The translations under genes and the position numbers were made by a program. Positions 26,063 through 37,324 of a DNA stretch of 64,000 nt are shown in pieces; within the stretch, counting starts at the first letter, position 1, and every line of letters starts with the position of its first letter. Under the pieces are notes generated by a model. That model saw only the letters and a list, made by a program, of their open reading frames with translations. It had not been told where the DNA came from and did no database searches. The DNA is from Manis javanica (taxonomy: Eukaryota; Chordata; Mammalia; Pholidota; Manidae), in the NCBI RefSeq assembly GCF_040802235.1, contig NC_133164.1, forward strand, positions 115,586,302 to 115,650,301, given 5' to 3'.

Positions 26063-26392
26063 CCAGACTTTGTTGTTCTACTTATAGAGCACAGGCACAT
26101 TAGATTCAGCATAGTTCTTAAGGGCCCTAGGATTTTCTGATGCTAAATAAGCATTAGCTTCAATTTAGAGTCACCAGTGCATTAGCTCCAGACAAGAGAG
26201 TCAGCCTGTGTTTTGAAGCTTTGAATCCAGGCACTGGCTTCTCTCTAGCTATGAAGTCCTAGACGGCACCTTCTTCCACTACAAGGTTGTTTTGTGGACA
26301 CTGAAAATCTGTTGTTGGGTATAATAACCTTCATTAATTATCTTCACTAGGTCTGGATAACTTACTGTAGCTTCCTCATCAGCCCTTGCTAC

Positions 26393-26820
26393 TCACTGTG
26401 CATTTATGTTATACCAGATTGCTTCTTTCCTTAAACCTCGGTTAGCTTCAAAATTTTCTTCTGCAGTTTCCTCACCTCTCTCAACTTTCATAGAACGGAA
26501 GAAAGTTAGTGCCTTTTTCTGGATTAGGTTTTGATTTAAGGGAATGTGGCTGGTTTGATCTTCTATCCAGACCACTAAAACTCTCCACACCAATGATAGG
26601 CTGTTCTGTATTCTTACCATTTATGTATGCACTGGAGTAGCACTTTATTTCCTTCAGCAACTATTCCTTTGCACTCACAACTTGCTATCGTTTTGGTTCC
26701 GGAGGCCTCCCTTTTGGCCTGTTCTGACTTTCAGTGTGCCTTCCTCACTAAGTGTGACCATTTCCAGATTTCCATTTAAAGTGAGAGAAGTGCAACTCCC
26801 CTTTTCACTTGACTTTGGAG
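26393..26820 (-). pseudogene. Relic of Tigger transposase DNA-binding region
   Basis: Minus-strand text from about 26820 to 26680 reads 'SLTLNGNLEMVTLSEEG', matching the N-terminal helix-turn-helix of pogo/Tigger transposases. After a frame break, 26620-26393 reads '[15 protein letters not shown]' and '[16 protein letters not shown]', matching the CENP-B-type second DNA-binding domain. The pieces are in different frames, showing decay. Confidence 0.85.
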
Positions 26821-27249
26821 GCCTTGTAGAGTTATTAGTTGACCCAATTTCAATCTTGTTGTGTCTCAGGGAATGGGGGGCCCAAGGAGAGGGAGAGAGA
26901 TGGGGGGATGGCCAGTTGCTGGAGCAGTCAGAGCACACACAACATTTATGGATTCAGTTTGGTGGCTTATACGGACACGATGGCACCCCAAAACAATTAC
27001 AATAGTAACATCAAAGATCACTGGTCACAGATCATTACAACAAATATAATACTAATAAAAACGTTTGAAATATTGCAGTAATACCAAAATGTGACAAATA
27101 TCATGTGAGATATGAAGTGACATATGCTGCTGAATAAATGGTGCTGACAGACTTGCTGGATACAGGGTTGCCACAAACCTTCAATTTGTAAAAATGCAGC
27201 ATGTGGGAAATGAAATAATTGAAGTACAATAAAAATGAGGCATCCTGTA

Positions 27250-28180
27250 AAAATTTCACCCTTCCTATGAATGGGAGATATGGGGTTGAATGGGGCTCAC
27301 GACATAATTTTCCTGAATTTTAACACAATAATAAATGTTGGAAATGGAAAAAATTGAAACTGACACTACTAATTTAAGCAATATAATTCCATCAAAGAAG
27401 AAAAGATCTTCACCAATTCTTAGATAATGCTTATCTAATGTTTTTATCTAAGTGCATGGATTAAGGACATTTTATTTTTAAGGTAGATATGAGATCTTTG
27501 AAACATGTTGTTTTAAAATTTCTTTAACCCATTGCAAAAGACCTGACTGAAAATGATACTGTAATTTAAATCAGTTAATGCTGCTTTTCATGTAATTGAT
27601 TTCTGTTATCATTTTAACATATTTTCCTTTTCTGCTTTGTTTTTGGAATAAATCTATCCTATTAGTTTTAAACTGTTCATATAAATCTATGTTTAAATCA
27701 GATGATCTATCTACCATTGCCTAACCATCACTTTGTTTAAAGTCACTTCCTGTTTAATGGGTTTTTCTTTTTTATAAATGCCTTCAGCCTGCTGTATGCG
27801 TCATGTACATCTACAGTTTGTTATCTAAGTGACAATGAAATTCCTCAGGTGTCAGGGAGACACAGAAGTATGGGATATTTGATAATTAGGTGTAACTGAA
27901 TAAATGCCCCAGTACTGTTTTTCTTTATTGTCATTCATATAACTATCTTGTAGTTTCTTATGTCATTATGGCCTACTTTTCAATATGACAGTGTCTTAAT
28001 ATGCAGTGTATCAAATCTAATCCTGTGCTTTATTGTGGGCAACCCCAGATGGTCTGTCCTCAGCTTTTTCCTCCATTCACACTTATGCCCTGCTGGTGGC
28101 TTGAATCACCTCAATTTGCTGTGGCAATTGGAGGCGGCTGCTTCCTGCGACAGGCATGAGGCCTGCTGAACACCACACTT
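27250..28180. other. Intergenic, nothing recognised
   Basis: AT-rich non-coding sequence downstream of the transposon. No gene or repeat was named. Confidence 0.45.
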
Positions 28181-28600
28181 CAGACTGACCTCAAGCTGCA
28201 TGTAAAAGGCTCAGCCCTTTTTGCCAGGCCAGCAGAGCGTGTGCAAACAGATTTGCTCAAGTGCAAAATGGTCCAGTGATTTAAAGCAAAGTTTGGTCTC
28301 TTTCCCCTATTTTTTTTTTCTTCCTTTAAAAAAATGAAACAGGAGAGTGGACAGGCTGGAATAATCTTTGCAACATCTGTTGCCTTTCACAAGGGTCTTA
28401 GCCGAGGACAATAAGTTTCAAAGGGGAACTGAGTTCCTGTTGACAGGGGTGAAATAAAAGCTCTCAACTGAAAGGAGTGCGGACATGTTTCCCCACACAC
28501 AGTGAAGTCCTTTTGTGCCTTCTGTCAGAAGGGGTATGAAGAAAGTTTTTTACCTTTTTTCCTGACGAAATGGCCAGGAAAAAAAAAAACAACTTTCCCA
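28180..28600. other. Unique-looking block, possible conserved non-coding element
   Basis: The sequence has no repeat signature and no coding frame, but it has a varied, non-decayed look. It contains compact motifs, including SOX/TCF-like 'caaagg' (28417) and CAAAG cores near 28288, and 'acaataagtttcaaagg' at about 28407. This is a guess from texture, and no conservation data are available to me. Confidence 0.25.
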
Positions 28601-30130
28601 ATTAGTGCTTAATGGACTTAAAGAACTGTGGAAAAGTTACATTTCCCCCCTTCTTGCTTTTATTCTCCATACTTTAATCTTAAGCTCAGTTAATCAGAAG
28701 TGTGAAGGAATTTATGCTTTGCATCTTTCACATCTGTTACTTTGGAGCTTTCTTATTAAGTTAACTGTTAATACTACGTCTAGACAGTTTAGAGAGTAAT
28801 CATTAGGTTCTTATTTGTTTTTGTTTTTGTTTTTTTTTTGGCCAAAGTGAGTATTTTGCACTGATTCTTTTTTCCCTTTAATTTTATCTGTTCATCTTAC
28901 TCCAATTACCGTATGTTGGACTGCAAAAAGCATGAGGTTAGATAATTTATATAGAAACAGTCACCTGCTTTTTTTGACAAGATAATTTTCATGAGCAATT
29001 TTGCTCAATTCAACCATGATTTCCTTTCATATAAAGGATATATGAAGCAGATGATATGTGTATATCTCCTGCAGCCTTCTGAGTCTTAAAACTGACAAAC
29101 AAAAATCAATTCCAATATCTATACTTTTATTGACTTGATATATGTTCTTGGAATCCCTAATTTTGAAAAAAGAAACATGTATTTTTGTATTTAAAGACAT
29201 AGATTTATGTCTATGAAGAGAATGACAGATTTGTATAGATTTTAATGATTACAATCCATGTTCTAATTAAAATGGCCATATAAATATTTCTGAAAATATC
29301 TGAATTTCTACATTTCTTTAAAATAGTAGAATGGGTCCTTTGTAGTCAAATTCTTATACTCACATAGTATTCATGCAGGATATATTTAAATGTTCAAAGT
29401 GCCCTTTGAACTCATTAGTTAAAATTCCATATTTTATTCCAAAATTAAAATGTTAATGCCTCAAAATCTTTAAAAAAATTTAAGTTGAACTGTATTATTA
29501 TACTTCCAATGCTGTTTATATATGTGCAATTAAAAATATAAAAGTGCAATATTATATCCATGCCTCCTATGACTATCATTAGTGATTATCAAGTTTTCCT
29601 ATTTTTAAGCCAAAAGTAAAATTAAGAAAACAAATTCAGTATAACAAGTAGGATTTAAACGTGTTATAAATGTAGAGGACTATCCTGGGTGTAAATGAAA
29701 TAGCTGTAGTTCTCAAAAGAGAAAAATGTATCCAAACTGGATATTAACTAATATCTAGACCATCCTTTAGAACATTGGGTTAGGGGAAGCTAAAATTACT
29801 AGAGGGTGTTTCATAACTAGTTTTTTTTAAGTGAATGATTCACATTTTGCTTTTCTTGCTTCTCGTAGATTTATCTAAGTGCTAAAATCACATTTAAAGC
29901 ACTAGGATTGACCAGCTTGGCAAATCTGGATAACGTTAAATAAAATCAGAAAAAAAAAAAAAAATCAAAGGTCATTTGCAGACTCCCGTCTAGTAAGGTA
30001 GACGTGCAGTACTGAGATTTCCCAGGTAATGTGATAACGCAGATGGGGCAGTACTGAGTTCATTTCCGTACACAGTGAACTTCCATACTGAAGAATGGTA
30101 AGATCCAACCCTGTCTAATGACTGAATGAA
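28601..30130. other. Intergenic, AT-rich
   Basis: No gene. An A15 run at 29950-29964 follows an AATAAA-like hexamer ('aaataaaatcag'), which could mark the 3' end of an old retrocopy, but nothing upstream is recognisable. Confidence 0.4.
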
Positions 30131-30480
30131 TGTTTGTGACTGAATACTTGTGTTCCCCCCAAAACTGATAGGTTGAGGCCCTCATCTTCAGTGTGATGGT
30201 GTTTGGAGGCAGGCTTTTGGGGGCATAATTGGATTCAGAAGTGGAGCCCTCGTGAAGGGATTGGTGCCCATAGAATACGATGAAGACAACAGACGACTTC
30301 CTCCTCCGAGTGAGGGCGCCGCAGGGAGTGGCCCGTTACAAGCCAGTAAGAGGGCCCTCACCAGTCCCAGCCATGCCGACAGCCTGCTTTCAGACTCTGG
30401 CACCCAGAACTGTGAGAAAAAATGTTTGTTGCTAAAATCACCCTGACTATGGAATTTTCTTAAAGCAGATGGAGCCTTAG
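30131..30480 (+). mobile_element. MLT1/MaLR-type solo LTR (ERVL-MaLR)
   Basis: The landmarks of a MaLR LTR appear in order on the + strand: 'gtgttccccccaaaactgat' (about 30151), 'tcagtgtgatggtgtttgga' (30189), 'gagggccctcaccagtccca' (about 30350), 'ccagaactgtgagaaaaaat' (about 30404) and 'aaaatcaccctgactatgga' near 30433. It is a solo LTR with no internal retroviral genes beside it. The open frames on both strands inside it (30188-30446) are incidental. MaLR LTRs are old eutherian insertions and occasionally act as promoters, but nothing here shows that. Confidence 0.85.
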
Positions 30481-32890
30481 TATTCTATGACATTTTGCCT
30501 TTGATATTAGGGGTTATGCCTTCACAATCTACAAAGGCCAGCAATGAAAGCAAGGAATAGGGTGACTGTGGCTGACTGGGGAGTGCAGGCCATCTCAAGG
30601 AAATAGAAAATCCTCAAGTTCAGTCATATTTTAGAGTATGAAACCTGGTCCGAGTTTCAGTGCACAGGAGAGAAATCAGAAATAGAGGTTTCTATGTATA
30701 GTCTTCTAAAAAACAAATACTGGAAGTCATTTAATAAAAAAATAAAGCGAAACCAAAAACAAACAACAAAAAACTACAACCTGGGCCAACGTTTGTAGGT
30801 CGGGTGTAGTCAGAGGAGCACTTGGTCGGTGCACCTCAGTCAAACTAAAGCACCTGAAACGTTATCTGTTTGGCTTCTTTTCATATTTGTTCAAACATGA
30901 GACTCAGACTAGGCAAATCCGCAAGGTCAGTTAAGTGGTCTCCGAAATTTAGAGAGATTCATTCTGTCTTAATCTATAGAGGAGTATTTAAATGTTTAAA
31001 GCATACCTAATAATCGTCTAACAAGTATTAGAGATATATTTATTCACAACTGATATTTTGCATGATAAAAGAGCTAAATTATCAATCAATATGGATTCTA
31101 ACACACCAAATGATTTTCTTGCCATCAGCTATTCATTTGACTTTATAGTCCTCCAAAATATAGGCATTTTACCCTAAAACAAATGACCCTTTTGATACTT
31201 ATTCCCCTAAGACTGGAAATTATTTATTTTTATCTCCCAAGAATTATTTACATTAGCATTTAAATACAATTTTAATTTATGGACAGCCACATCTGGAGAA
31301 TTATGTATGACTATACATTTACTTTCTAATTATAGTCACAAAAATCCAAGCTATAAAATATCAAACATGAGAAAGGCTGCAATCAAATTATTTTTTAATT
31401 GCTTAGAAAAGCTATGAAATGTAAACAAAAAAAAAGTGTTTGTATTTGAAATGCAAAATATCAAATGTCTGAATTCTTGTTTTGGGTATTGCAGTGTGGA
31501 CCAACCAGCATGCTTTCATGACTGGGTTATGATTTGTATGTCCATACCTGACGTTTTTCATGAGCGTATGGACCAATCCCTGTCTAAATTTAATTTCATC
31601 ATTGATAAAATGAAGTCATATGCTTAAGCGTTCTTCAAAGGTGTCTTAGGTAAGTCATTTCATGGCTAAGATATGGAGCCTAATTGCCCTCAGTGACTGG
31701 TGGTAATTCAGTGGCTTACTGAGGCTCATTAACCCTTTCAGACCATTATTTGTATTCAGAGATATATTTGCCAGAAAATCTTTAAATTATTTACTATAAC
31801 ATTTTTTCTGTCAGCATTAAATGTAAAAGACGTAACTAATAAACATGGCATGAGCATTTATGTCCACCGCAGCTATTCTCAAGTTCACAAATGCATTAGG
31901 AAACACTGTGCCCTATTTTGTGCATGAAGTCTCTTTATGTCGGTCCTAAAATCCTGTATCCGTCTGAATTGAATTCGTGTTCTTTTTAATCTTTTGTAGT
32001 GAGGAGCCTTCCCTTAATTCAGGGTTTAGAGTGACCCTTTTGCTAGATGAAGAAGGGAGGAAAGGAGAGATGCCTGTTACATCTCTTTTTACTCATTCAG
32101 GCCTAAAAGTGGAAAGTGGAATCACTTCAAGTTCACAAAGATAATGACTGCCTCAGATCTCACCTCTGTGCACAAACTATTCAAGTTCATAAAAAGACTA
32201 CTGCTCTTCTTAACCGTAAGTATCTTCTAGGGTGGTGGCTCTTCGATATTTTATTAAGCATGCTTGCCTTCCAAAAAATTCCCCTTTGAAGAAACTGGCT
32301 CATTTCATCTTATCTTCCTTCCAAAGTATATAGCTTCCTCTCCTATTTTCCCCTCCTGAATTTTCCTTCTGGACATGAGTTTAGCCTCAAAGTCACGTAC
32401 TCGAGAGAGCTGTACTCTCGGCTCCATGCAGCTGCTGAAAGTAGGGTCATTCCTACATGCACATTTTATGTGTGTTAGGAGAGCACTAAATATAATTGAG
32501 TGGCACCAGCTGTAAAACCTACAGAACCAGCTCTCTGCCTCTATGTGGGAGCAGTCGGGTTAGTACTGCTGAGAGGAGCATAGTGGGCACAGGCAGAGAG
32601 ACAGTGTCCCAGATACAAGCGGAACAAGTGAATTCATGCTTAGGGAGCCCTCCTTCTTTCTAGGTGAGCAGAGGATTATGTCTAAGAGTCTAATTTTATC
32701 TGAAAAACAATTCCCCTGGTGAATCCCTTTGCAACTTGGAGATTGTGTTAAGTTCTCTGGGTATTCTCCTGATATTCTCCTGTCTATATACTACTCATGC
32801 CCAAGACCCAAGAGAAATGTCACATCAGTGTATGCTTTGAGGACTCTGCAGTAGAAAGTGTTACCTTCCTCCTTCAAATCCAGTACCTTA
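30481..32890. other. Intergenic, unique-looking
   Basis: No gene or nameable repeat. About 31060-31420 is rich in homeodomain-like TAAT/ATTA cores and might be regulatory, but this is only texture. A 63-codon open frame at 31436-31627 is unsupported. Confidence 0.4.
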
Positions 32891-32894
32891 CTGA

Positions 32895-33045
32895 ATTTAG
32901 TTCAATCTCTCCCTTTTTCATAGTTACGTATGTGCCTGAATATTTCATGGAGACTTGACCTTACTTTCCTTTATAGTTCTTACAGTTAGTGGCATTAAAC
33001 CTAGTATGCAGCACACACTCGATAAATATTTTTGAAATGAGTTTG
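32895..33045 (+). repeat. L2/MIR-type 3' end fragment
   Basis: The closing phrase 'gcagcacacactcgataaat' then 'atttttgaaatgag' (about 33008-33041) matches the common 'agtaggtgctcaataaatatttgttgaatg' ending of L2/MIR repeats. It is preceded by 'ttcttacagttagtggcatt', a weak match to the upstream L2 text. It is a diverged fragment. Confidence 0.5.
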
Positions 33046-34285
33046 GTGTGAAAATCTACTTTTTCCCAAAAGATTCTATAGTTTATCACAGAGTGATAAT
33101 GCAATGTGTGGCAGAAATTTGCATTATTGCTCTTCTCTCTGAAAGTTTAGAAGGCCTTTATGGAATAATGATAATTCAAGAGACAGCACAGGCCTAGCTA
33201 TATTATTTCTGACAATTTTGATTTGTGCTGCACTTTTAGAAGTAATTCTTGTTTCAAGTATTCCAAATTCAGAGACACGATTGCACATCGGTAGTATCAC
33301 ATGCTATTGAAATAAGTGTCCTCTTGCTTCAGTATTTAATACCAAACTCCAAAAATAAGATGTTCATCTGTTAGAGTTTGTTCTTCAGAAACAAACTGTT
33401 GAGAAATTTTGGCAGGTAGCAGCAGAAAACCCTACTTGGACTTTGAAACGAAACCCAGTGAGCCCCAATGTCTCAGATATCTTCAAGCCCCGAGAGGCAG
33501 CTCTGTGTATCTGGAGGGGATGCGAATGATAGTCTAGATGACTTCCTTTGCTCAGATCAGAGGAGAAATGGGCTCTTCGCCTTTGCTTCCAGCCCCGCCA
33601 TGTGTCATTCATTCCCATTCCCCTTCTGTGGGCGTTTGCTAAGCGGTTCAGGTCAGGATAAGCTACCAAAACCTAGGGGCTGAAGCGACATCTTTGGCGC
33701 TCAGAGAAATTCCTGCTGATTTTCACTGCTGCTGGCCCAGACTTTGTCCTCCTAAAAGGCCTACTGCCCTGCTCTTCACCTGGAAGAAATTTCAAGGAGA
33801 GAATTCCTAGGACTCCCATAGACATCTTTGCAGGTTCTAAGCAATTCTGTGCTGTATCAGACTCACTTGCTCTGTGGATATCTTCAGGGCCCTTTAACTG
33901 AGTTGTCTACTCTCCGAGTAAGTATTCATTTGTGGACAGACTAACTTTCTGGGTAATGGAAAAGGAACCCATGGGAAGACCGCAAACAGAAAAACTGTAT
34001 TATCTCAGACTGGATTCTTCCAGTCTAGCATTCTGTGAGGGCCACAGTCACCAGTGAGATGAAGTTGGGGGGTGATTCACCATGGTGCTGATTCTATCTT
34101 CTTTTAGTGTTCGTTTATGCTCCCTTACTGATAATTGATGGCAAGGAAATGTTTAATTCTATTGATATTTCCTGATTACAGCCAAGATCTTTTCATACAT
34201 TAGTGCCACAACTAATTCAATGCAGGCCAAGAGTTTTCTCACCTGCATTTCTGCAATAACATCCTAAAGATTTCCTCACCTCTAG
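33046..34285. other. Intergenic, nothing recognised
   Basis: No gene. Overlapping open frames at 33385-33683 on opposite strands show no known motif and no splice support. Confidence 0.4.
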
Positions 34286-34289
34286 TCCA

Positions 34290-34650
34290 AGGTTGACTTA
34301 TGCTGCCAGGGGGTTCCTTCTACTGCAGTTGTGATCCTAGTTCTCTTCCACAAAACTCCGTGTGGTACAGCCCATTGTCCTCACAGTACATTCCAAACAT
34401 TTTCTCTTTCCATTTAGGACTTCAATTCTGTGGCCCCTTTTACGGCTCCCACACTGGACATGTGCGTGCTTCATCACACTTCTCAGCATGGTGTGTGGAT
34501 ATGTATGTACCTCCTTATTGTCACAAAAGGTTGGAACGTTCCTGAAGATAGGAACTGCATCTTACTCATCTCTGGTTCCCTTCCCTAGTCTAGGGATCAC
34601 ACAGCAGGTGTGCAGTTACTATTTACCAAATCAGTGAATGATTATATTGA
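34290..34650 (+). repeat. L2 LINE 3' fragment
   Basis: Landmarks of the L2 3' region on the + strand: a 'gttcctgaagataggaactg' phrase (about 34539), 'tctctggttcccttcccta' near 34570, 'tcacacagcaggtgtgcag' near 34596 and 'accaaatcagtgaatgatt' near 34625. L2 is an ancient mammalian LINE, and only a decayed 3' piece remains. Confidence 0.55.
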
Positions 34651-35695
34651 GAGTTCTTGCTTTTCTAGAAGATGGAAGCATAATTAATTCAATAAAATAA
34701 ACCAAAGAGCATAGACATTCTCAGGAAAATAACAAGCATTCCCTAATGAGAAGATACATTTTTAGTATTATCCACAAGTTTATACTGGCAGAGACGGTGA
34801 CAAGAAATTATAAATCATCCAATTTTATGAGACCTTTCTTTTTCTGTGTTTCTTCTGTCCTGTCACATTGAAGATTCCCTACCATGGTTCCCTTGAATTT
34901 CTAGAACTACTGAGTTCTCAATGATCAGCTCTCTTCTGCCCTTAGCTGCCAGATACCTGAGACTCATCTTTGGTTTCAGAGTAAGATCAGATGGAATGAA
35001 TATGAATATAATTTAGTCAGCAACCTCATCAGGAACTTCTTACTCGCATCAAATCTGCTTTGGGATACAGGGCAAGTAGGGAAATACTTTCTACACCAAC
35101 AGAAACCATGAGAGGGTTCTGCTTTTTCTGATTTCTCCTCTTCTAAAATACTGTTCTGGCATAGACAATTTTATTGCTTTAATCAAGAATAAAAATGAAT
35201 TGAAAGGAGGATATTCTTTGAGGAGGGAAGAAAAGAGAACATTCATCAAATTTGTGTACAACTTCATATGACACTGAAGAAATGAAGCCTTCAGCTGAGG
35301 GGATTCACAAAAGATCATTATATGTAAGAACAGAAATATTAAAACATAAATTTGAAAATTATATGGAAACACATGAAATTTCATAAATAATCATATGCTG
35401 TATGACTTACATTTGTATTTAATGGAATCTTAAACATTTGGCAGCACCTTAGGATTTATCTAGTATAGTAAACTTTTATTTGTGTGTTTCTCAGAAAACT
35501 ATGTTTTCTAATCAACGAAAAGTTGTAGGAAAAGGATGGGAGAGGAAAAAGACTCTAATAAAAACTGCCTTGTCTCTAGATGTGACCACAGCATAATCCT
35601 GGGGAGCACTTCTTTAATTTGTCCTTCCTAATTCTGGGCTTCCACCTGAGAATGAGATACTAACACCACTGAGGGTACTAGAGGGCCAGGCAAAA
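34651..35695. other. Intergenic, nothing recognised
   Basis: No gene or named repeat. The minus-strand 97-codon frame at 35091-35384 lacks motif or splice context. Confidence 0.4.
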
Positions 35696-35961
35696 TGTGT
35701 CCCTTGCCCACCATGATGGTCCCTTGTCCACAGTGATGTGTCCCTTGCCACTGTGATGTGTCCCTTGCCCACCATGATGGTCCCTTGCCCACCGTGACAT
35801 ATCCCTTGCCCACCGTGATGGTCCCTTGCCCACTGTGATGTGTCCCTTGCTCACAGTGATGGTCCCTTGCCCACCATGATGGTCCTTTGCCCACCATGAT
35901 GTGTCCCTTGCCCACCGTGATGAGTCCCTTGCCTATTGTGATGGTCCCTTGCCCACCATGC
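35696..35961. repeat. 13-unit minisatellite, 20-21 bp unit
   Basis: Thirteen consecutive imperfect units built on 'tggtcccttgcccaccatga' (20 bp) and its 'tgtgtcccttgcccaccatga'-type variant (21 bp). The two types alternate irregularly. Substitutions cluster at the middle (ccacc/cacag/cactg) and at the unit start (tggt, tgtgt, catat, tgagt). Units abut without spacers. The minus-strand open frame through it is a translation of the repeat, not a gene. Copy number is expected to vary between individuals. Confidence 0.95.
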
Positions 35962-36165
35962 CAACAGAGTCCATCTTGACTCTCCCCTTCCTATATACTC
36001 TACGTTTCTCAACTTTCTCCTTTCACCATCATTTGCCCTTGCTTATTCTGCCCAGGTCATTTCCCTACAGATCTTTCCAAGTCAAACTCATTTTCATCAT
36101 CATGTCAGTGTGAGCGCCATCTCCTCAGAGAGACTGTCCCTGATGTCCCCAGATAAAGGCTGCCC
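35962..36165 (+). repeat. L2 LINE fragment
   Basis: The text following the minisatellite fits L2: a C/T-rich lead, then 'gcgccatctcctcagagaga' (36113) followed by 'ctgtccctgatgtccccaga', equivalent to the frequent 'cacctcctcagagaggccttccctgacc' of L2 3' ends. Diverged. Confidence 0.55.
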
Positions 36166-36169
36166 TTCA

Positions 36170-36940
36170 GTTACGGTCTGAATTATGCCCCGTTCTTATG
36201 TTCTTATCCTTGCCCACTAGGTTGTACCCTCTAAGTAGAGAGCAACCTAGATCTTCCTTTAGGATCAACAGCATCTTACTGCCAGAACCAGAAATAGTAG
36301 TCTGGTTAACTGAAGTCATTATACCACTTCTAGGATCTGTGTAAAGGTTATGGCTAAAGGAAATTTTTAAAAAGGCAGATATCACGGAAACATCTGGTTC
36401 GGGAGGGAAGGCCAAATTTGTGATGAATGTTTATGCAGAGGTGCAGATAAAGGAAAACTCCAGGAAAAGTATAACCAAAATACTTTAAAAAATGGTCACC
36501 AAATTTCTTCCTTTCACATGTGGTGTCCTTTGATTAAAATAAGCTAACAAATAAATATGAAGCAGTACTTGATTCCTGATCACAATAGCATCTTTGACAG
36601 ATGAAGGATCCAGGCAATTGACAAGCAGCTTACAAATAGCTTGTTGTGCTCAGAATTTTGGTGATTACTAGATGGGATACAAATATTTACTATAGGCCAA
36701 ATAGAATGCTGTATCTTAATCATACTGAATATCAGTCTTGGCCCTCCTTAAGCTTTTAGTCCAGAACAATATAAAAATAGGACCCATCCCAGAAGCAGGA
36801 TCATTAGACAAAGCACAAAGCAAGACAAATGTGTATTACGGCCACTGGAAAAATGTAGAGTTCTAGATTGTTTGATATGAGCCAAAACAATAAAGGATTT
36901 TAACACAGAAAAACATGTTAAAAACCTCAAATGAAGCTAA
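36170..36940. other. Intergenic, nothing recognised
   Basis: Non-coding. A start resembling a MaLR LTR ('acggtctgaattatgcccc', about 36173) is not continued convincingly, so it is not called. Confidence 0.4.
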
Positions 36941-36944
36941 GGCT

Positions 36945-37200
36945 TAATATCTGGGTACCAGGTGAATGATGGTGTGTCTGATAAAGTAGTGCATATTGGA
37001 AGGTTTGAGGTTCAAGAGATAAGGAGGTCTGTTGAAAACATCCTTTGGGCAATGACTGACAGCTGAGTGGAAATGAACTATGAAACAGCCATCCAAGCAG
37101 GCCTGGAGCTGGGGAGGTTTTGGGTTGGAGACTAAAGTGAAGCAATGTTAACAGCATAACATGGTATCTGGAAGTTATGCAGAGATCAAAAAATATTTGC
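36945..37200 (+). repeat. Third piece of the unnamed old purine-rich repeat
   Basis: Text such as 'caggtgaatgatggtgtgtc' (about 36960) and 'gacagctgagtggaaatgaa' (about 37058), followed by 'ctggagctggggag', resembles the middle part of the same unnamed mammalian repeat seen at 2840-3290 and 19190-19560. Tentative. Confidence 0.35.
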
Positions 37201-37241
37201 TAGAATTATTAGAATATAATTCAGTTTTAAATACTAACTAG

Positions 37242-37315
37242 GGGGCTCTCTTGTCCCCTCTTGGCGCGAGCCAGGAGCTCTGTCCTCTCCCTGGCTCTCC
37301 AAAAAAAACAAAAAG
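37242..37315 (+). mobile_element. Short retroposed insertion with A-tail and 9-bp target duplication
   Basis: A compact GC-rich segment of about 60 bp ending in an A-rich tail ('aaaaaaaacaaaaag', to 37315) sits in AT-rich DNA. It is bounded on both sides by the direct repeat 'actaactag' (37233-37241 and 37316-37324). That is the hallmark of target-primed reverse transcription of a polyadenylated RNA. The body contains a short inverted pair ('ccaggag' near 37271, 'ctccctgg' near 37287). I do not recognise the parent. It could be a severely 5'-truncated SINE, an mRNA 3' end or an LTR R region. The low divergence at the duplication suggests a fairly young event. Confidence 0.7.
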
Positions 37316-37324
37316 ACTAACTAG

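Larger units (their letters stand above)
24909..27247 (-). mobile_element. Tigger1-like DNA transposon (pogo/Tc1-mariner), nearly full length, inactive
   Basis: Both ends are present. The left end begins 'caggcacaccttagagatac' after a TA at 24907-24908. The right end finishes '...gaggcatcctg' at 27247 and is followed by TA at 27248-27249, the target duplication of this superfamily. The length of about 2.34 kb is close to the roughly 2.4 kb I recall for Tigger1. The transposase is coded on the minus strand but is broken by stops and frameshifts. An N-terminal helix-turn-helix part lies near 26820-26680. A CENP-B-like middle part is at 26620-26393 ('[15 protein letters not shown]'). Part of the catalytic core is at 26062-25862 ('LLLTDNAPGQPRAL', then 'MPANTTSILQPMD'), typical of the DDE/DDD fold of Tigger, JRK and CENP-B relatives. 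I see no intact open frame, so it is a fossil rather than a domesticated gene. Confidence 0.95.

Noticed and set aside
25862..26620. Domesticated Tigger-derived gene (like JRK or TIGD genes)
   Set aside because: The transposase is broken into short frames by stops and frameshifts and still sits between its own terminal repeats, so it is a dead element.
29930..29970. Processed pseudogene end (AATAAA-like hexamer followed by A15)
   Set aside because: The spacing between hexamer and A-run is too short for a normal cleavage site, and no upstream gene sequence or target duplication was recognised.
35696..35961. CRISPR-like array
   Set aside because: Units abut without unique spacers, and the window is mammalian. 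It is a minisatellite.
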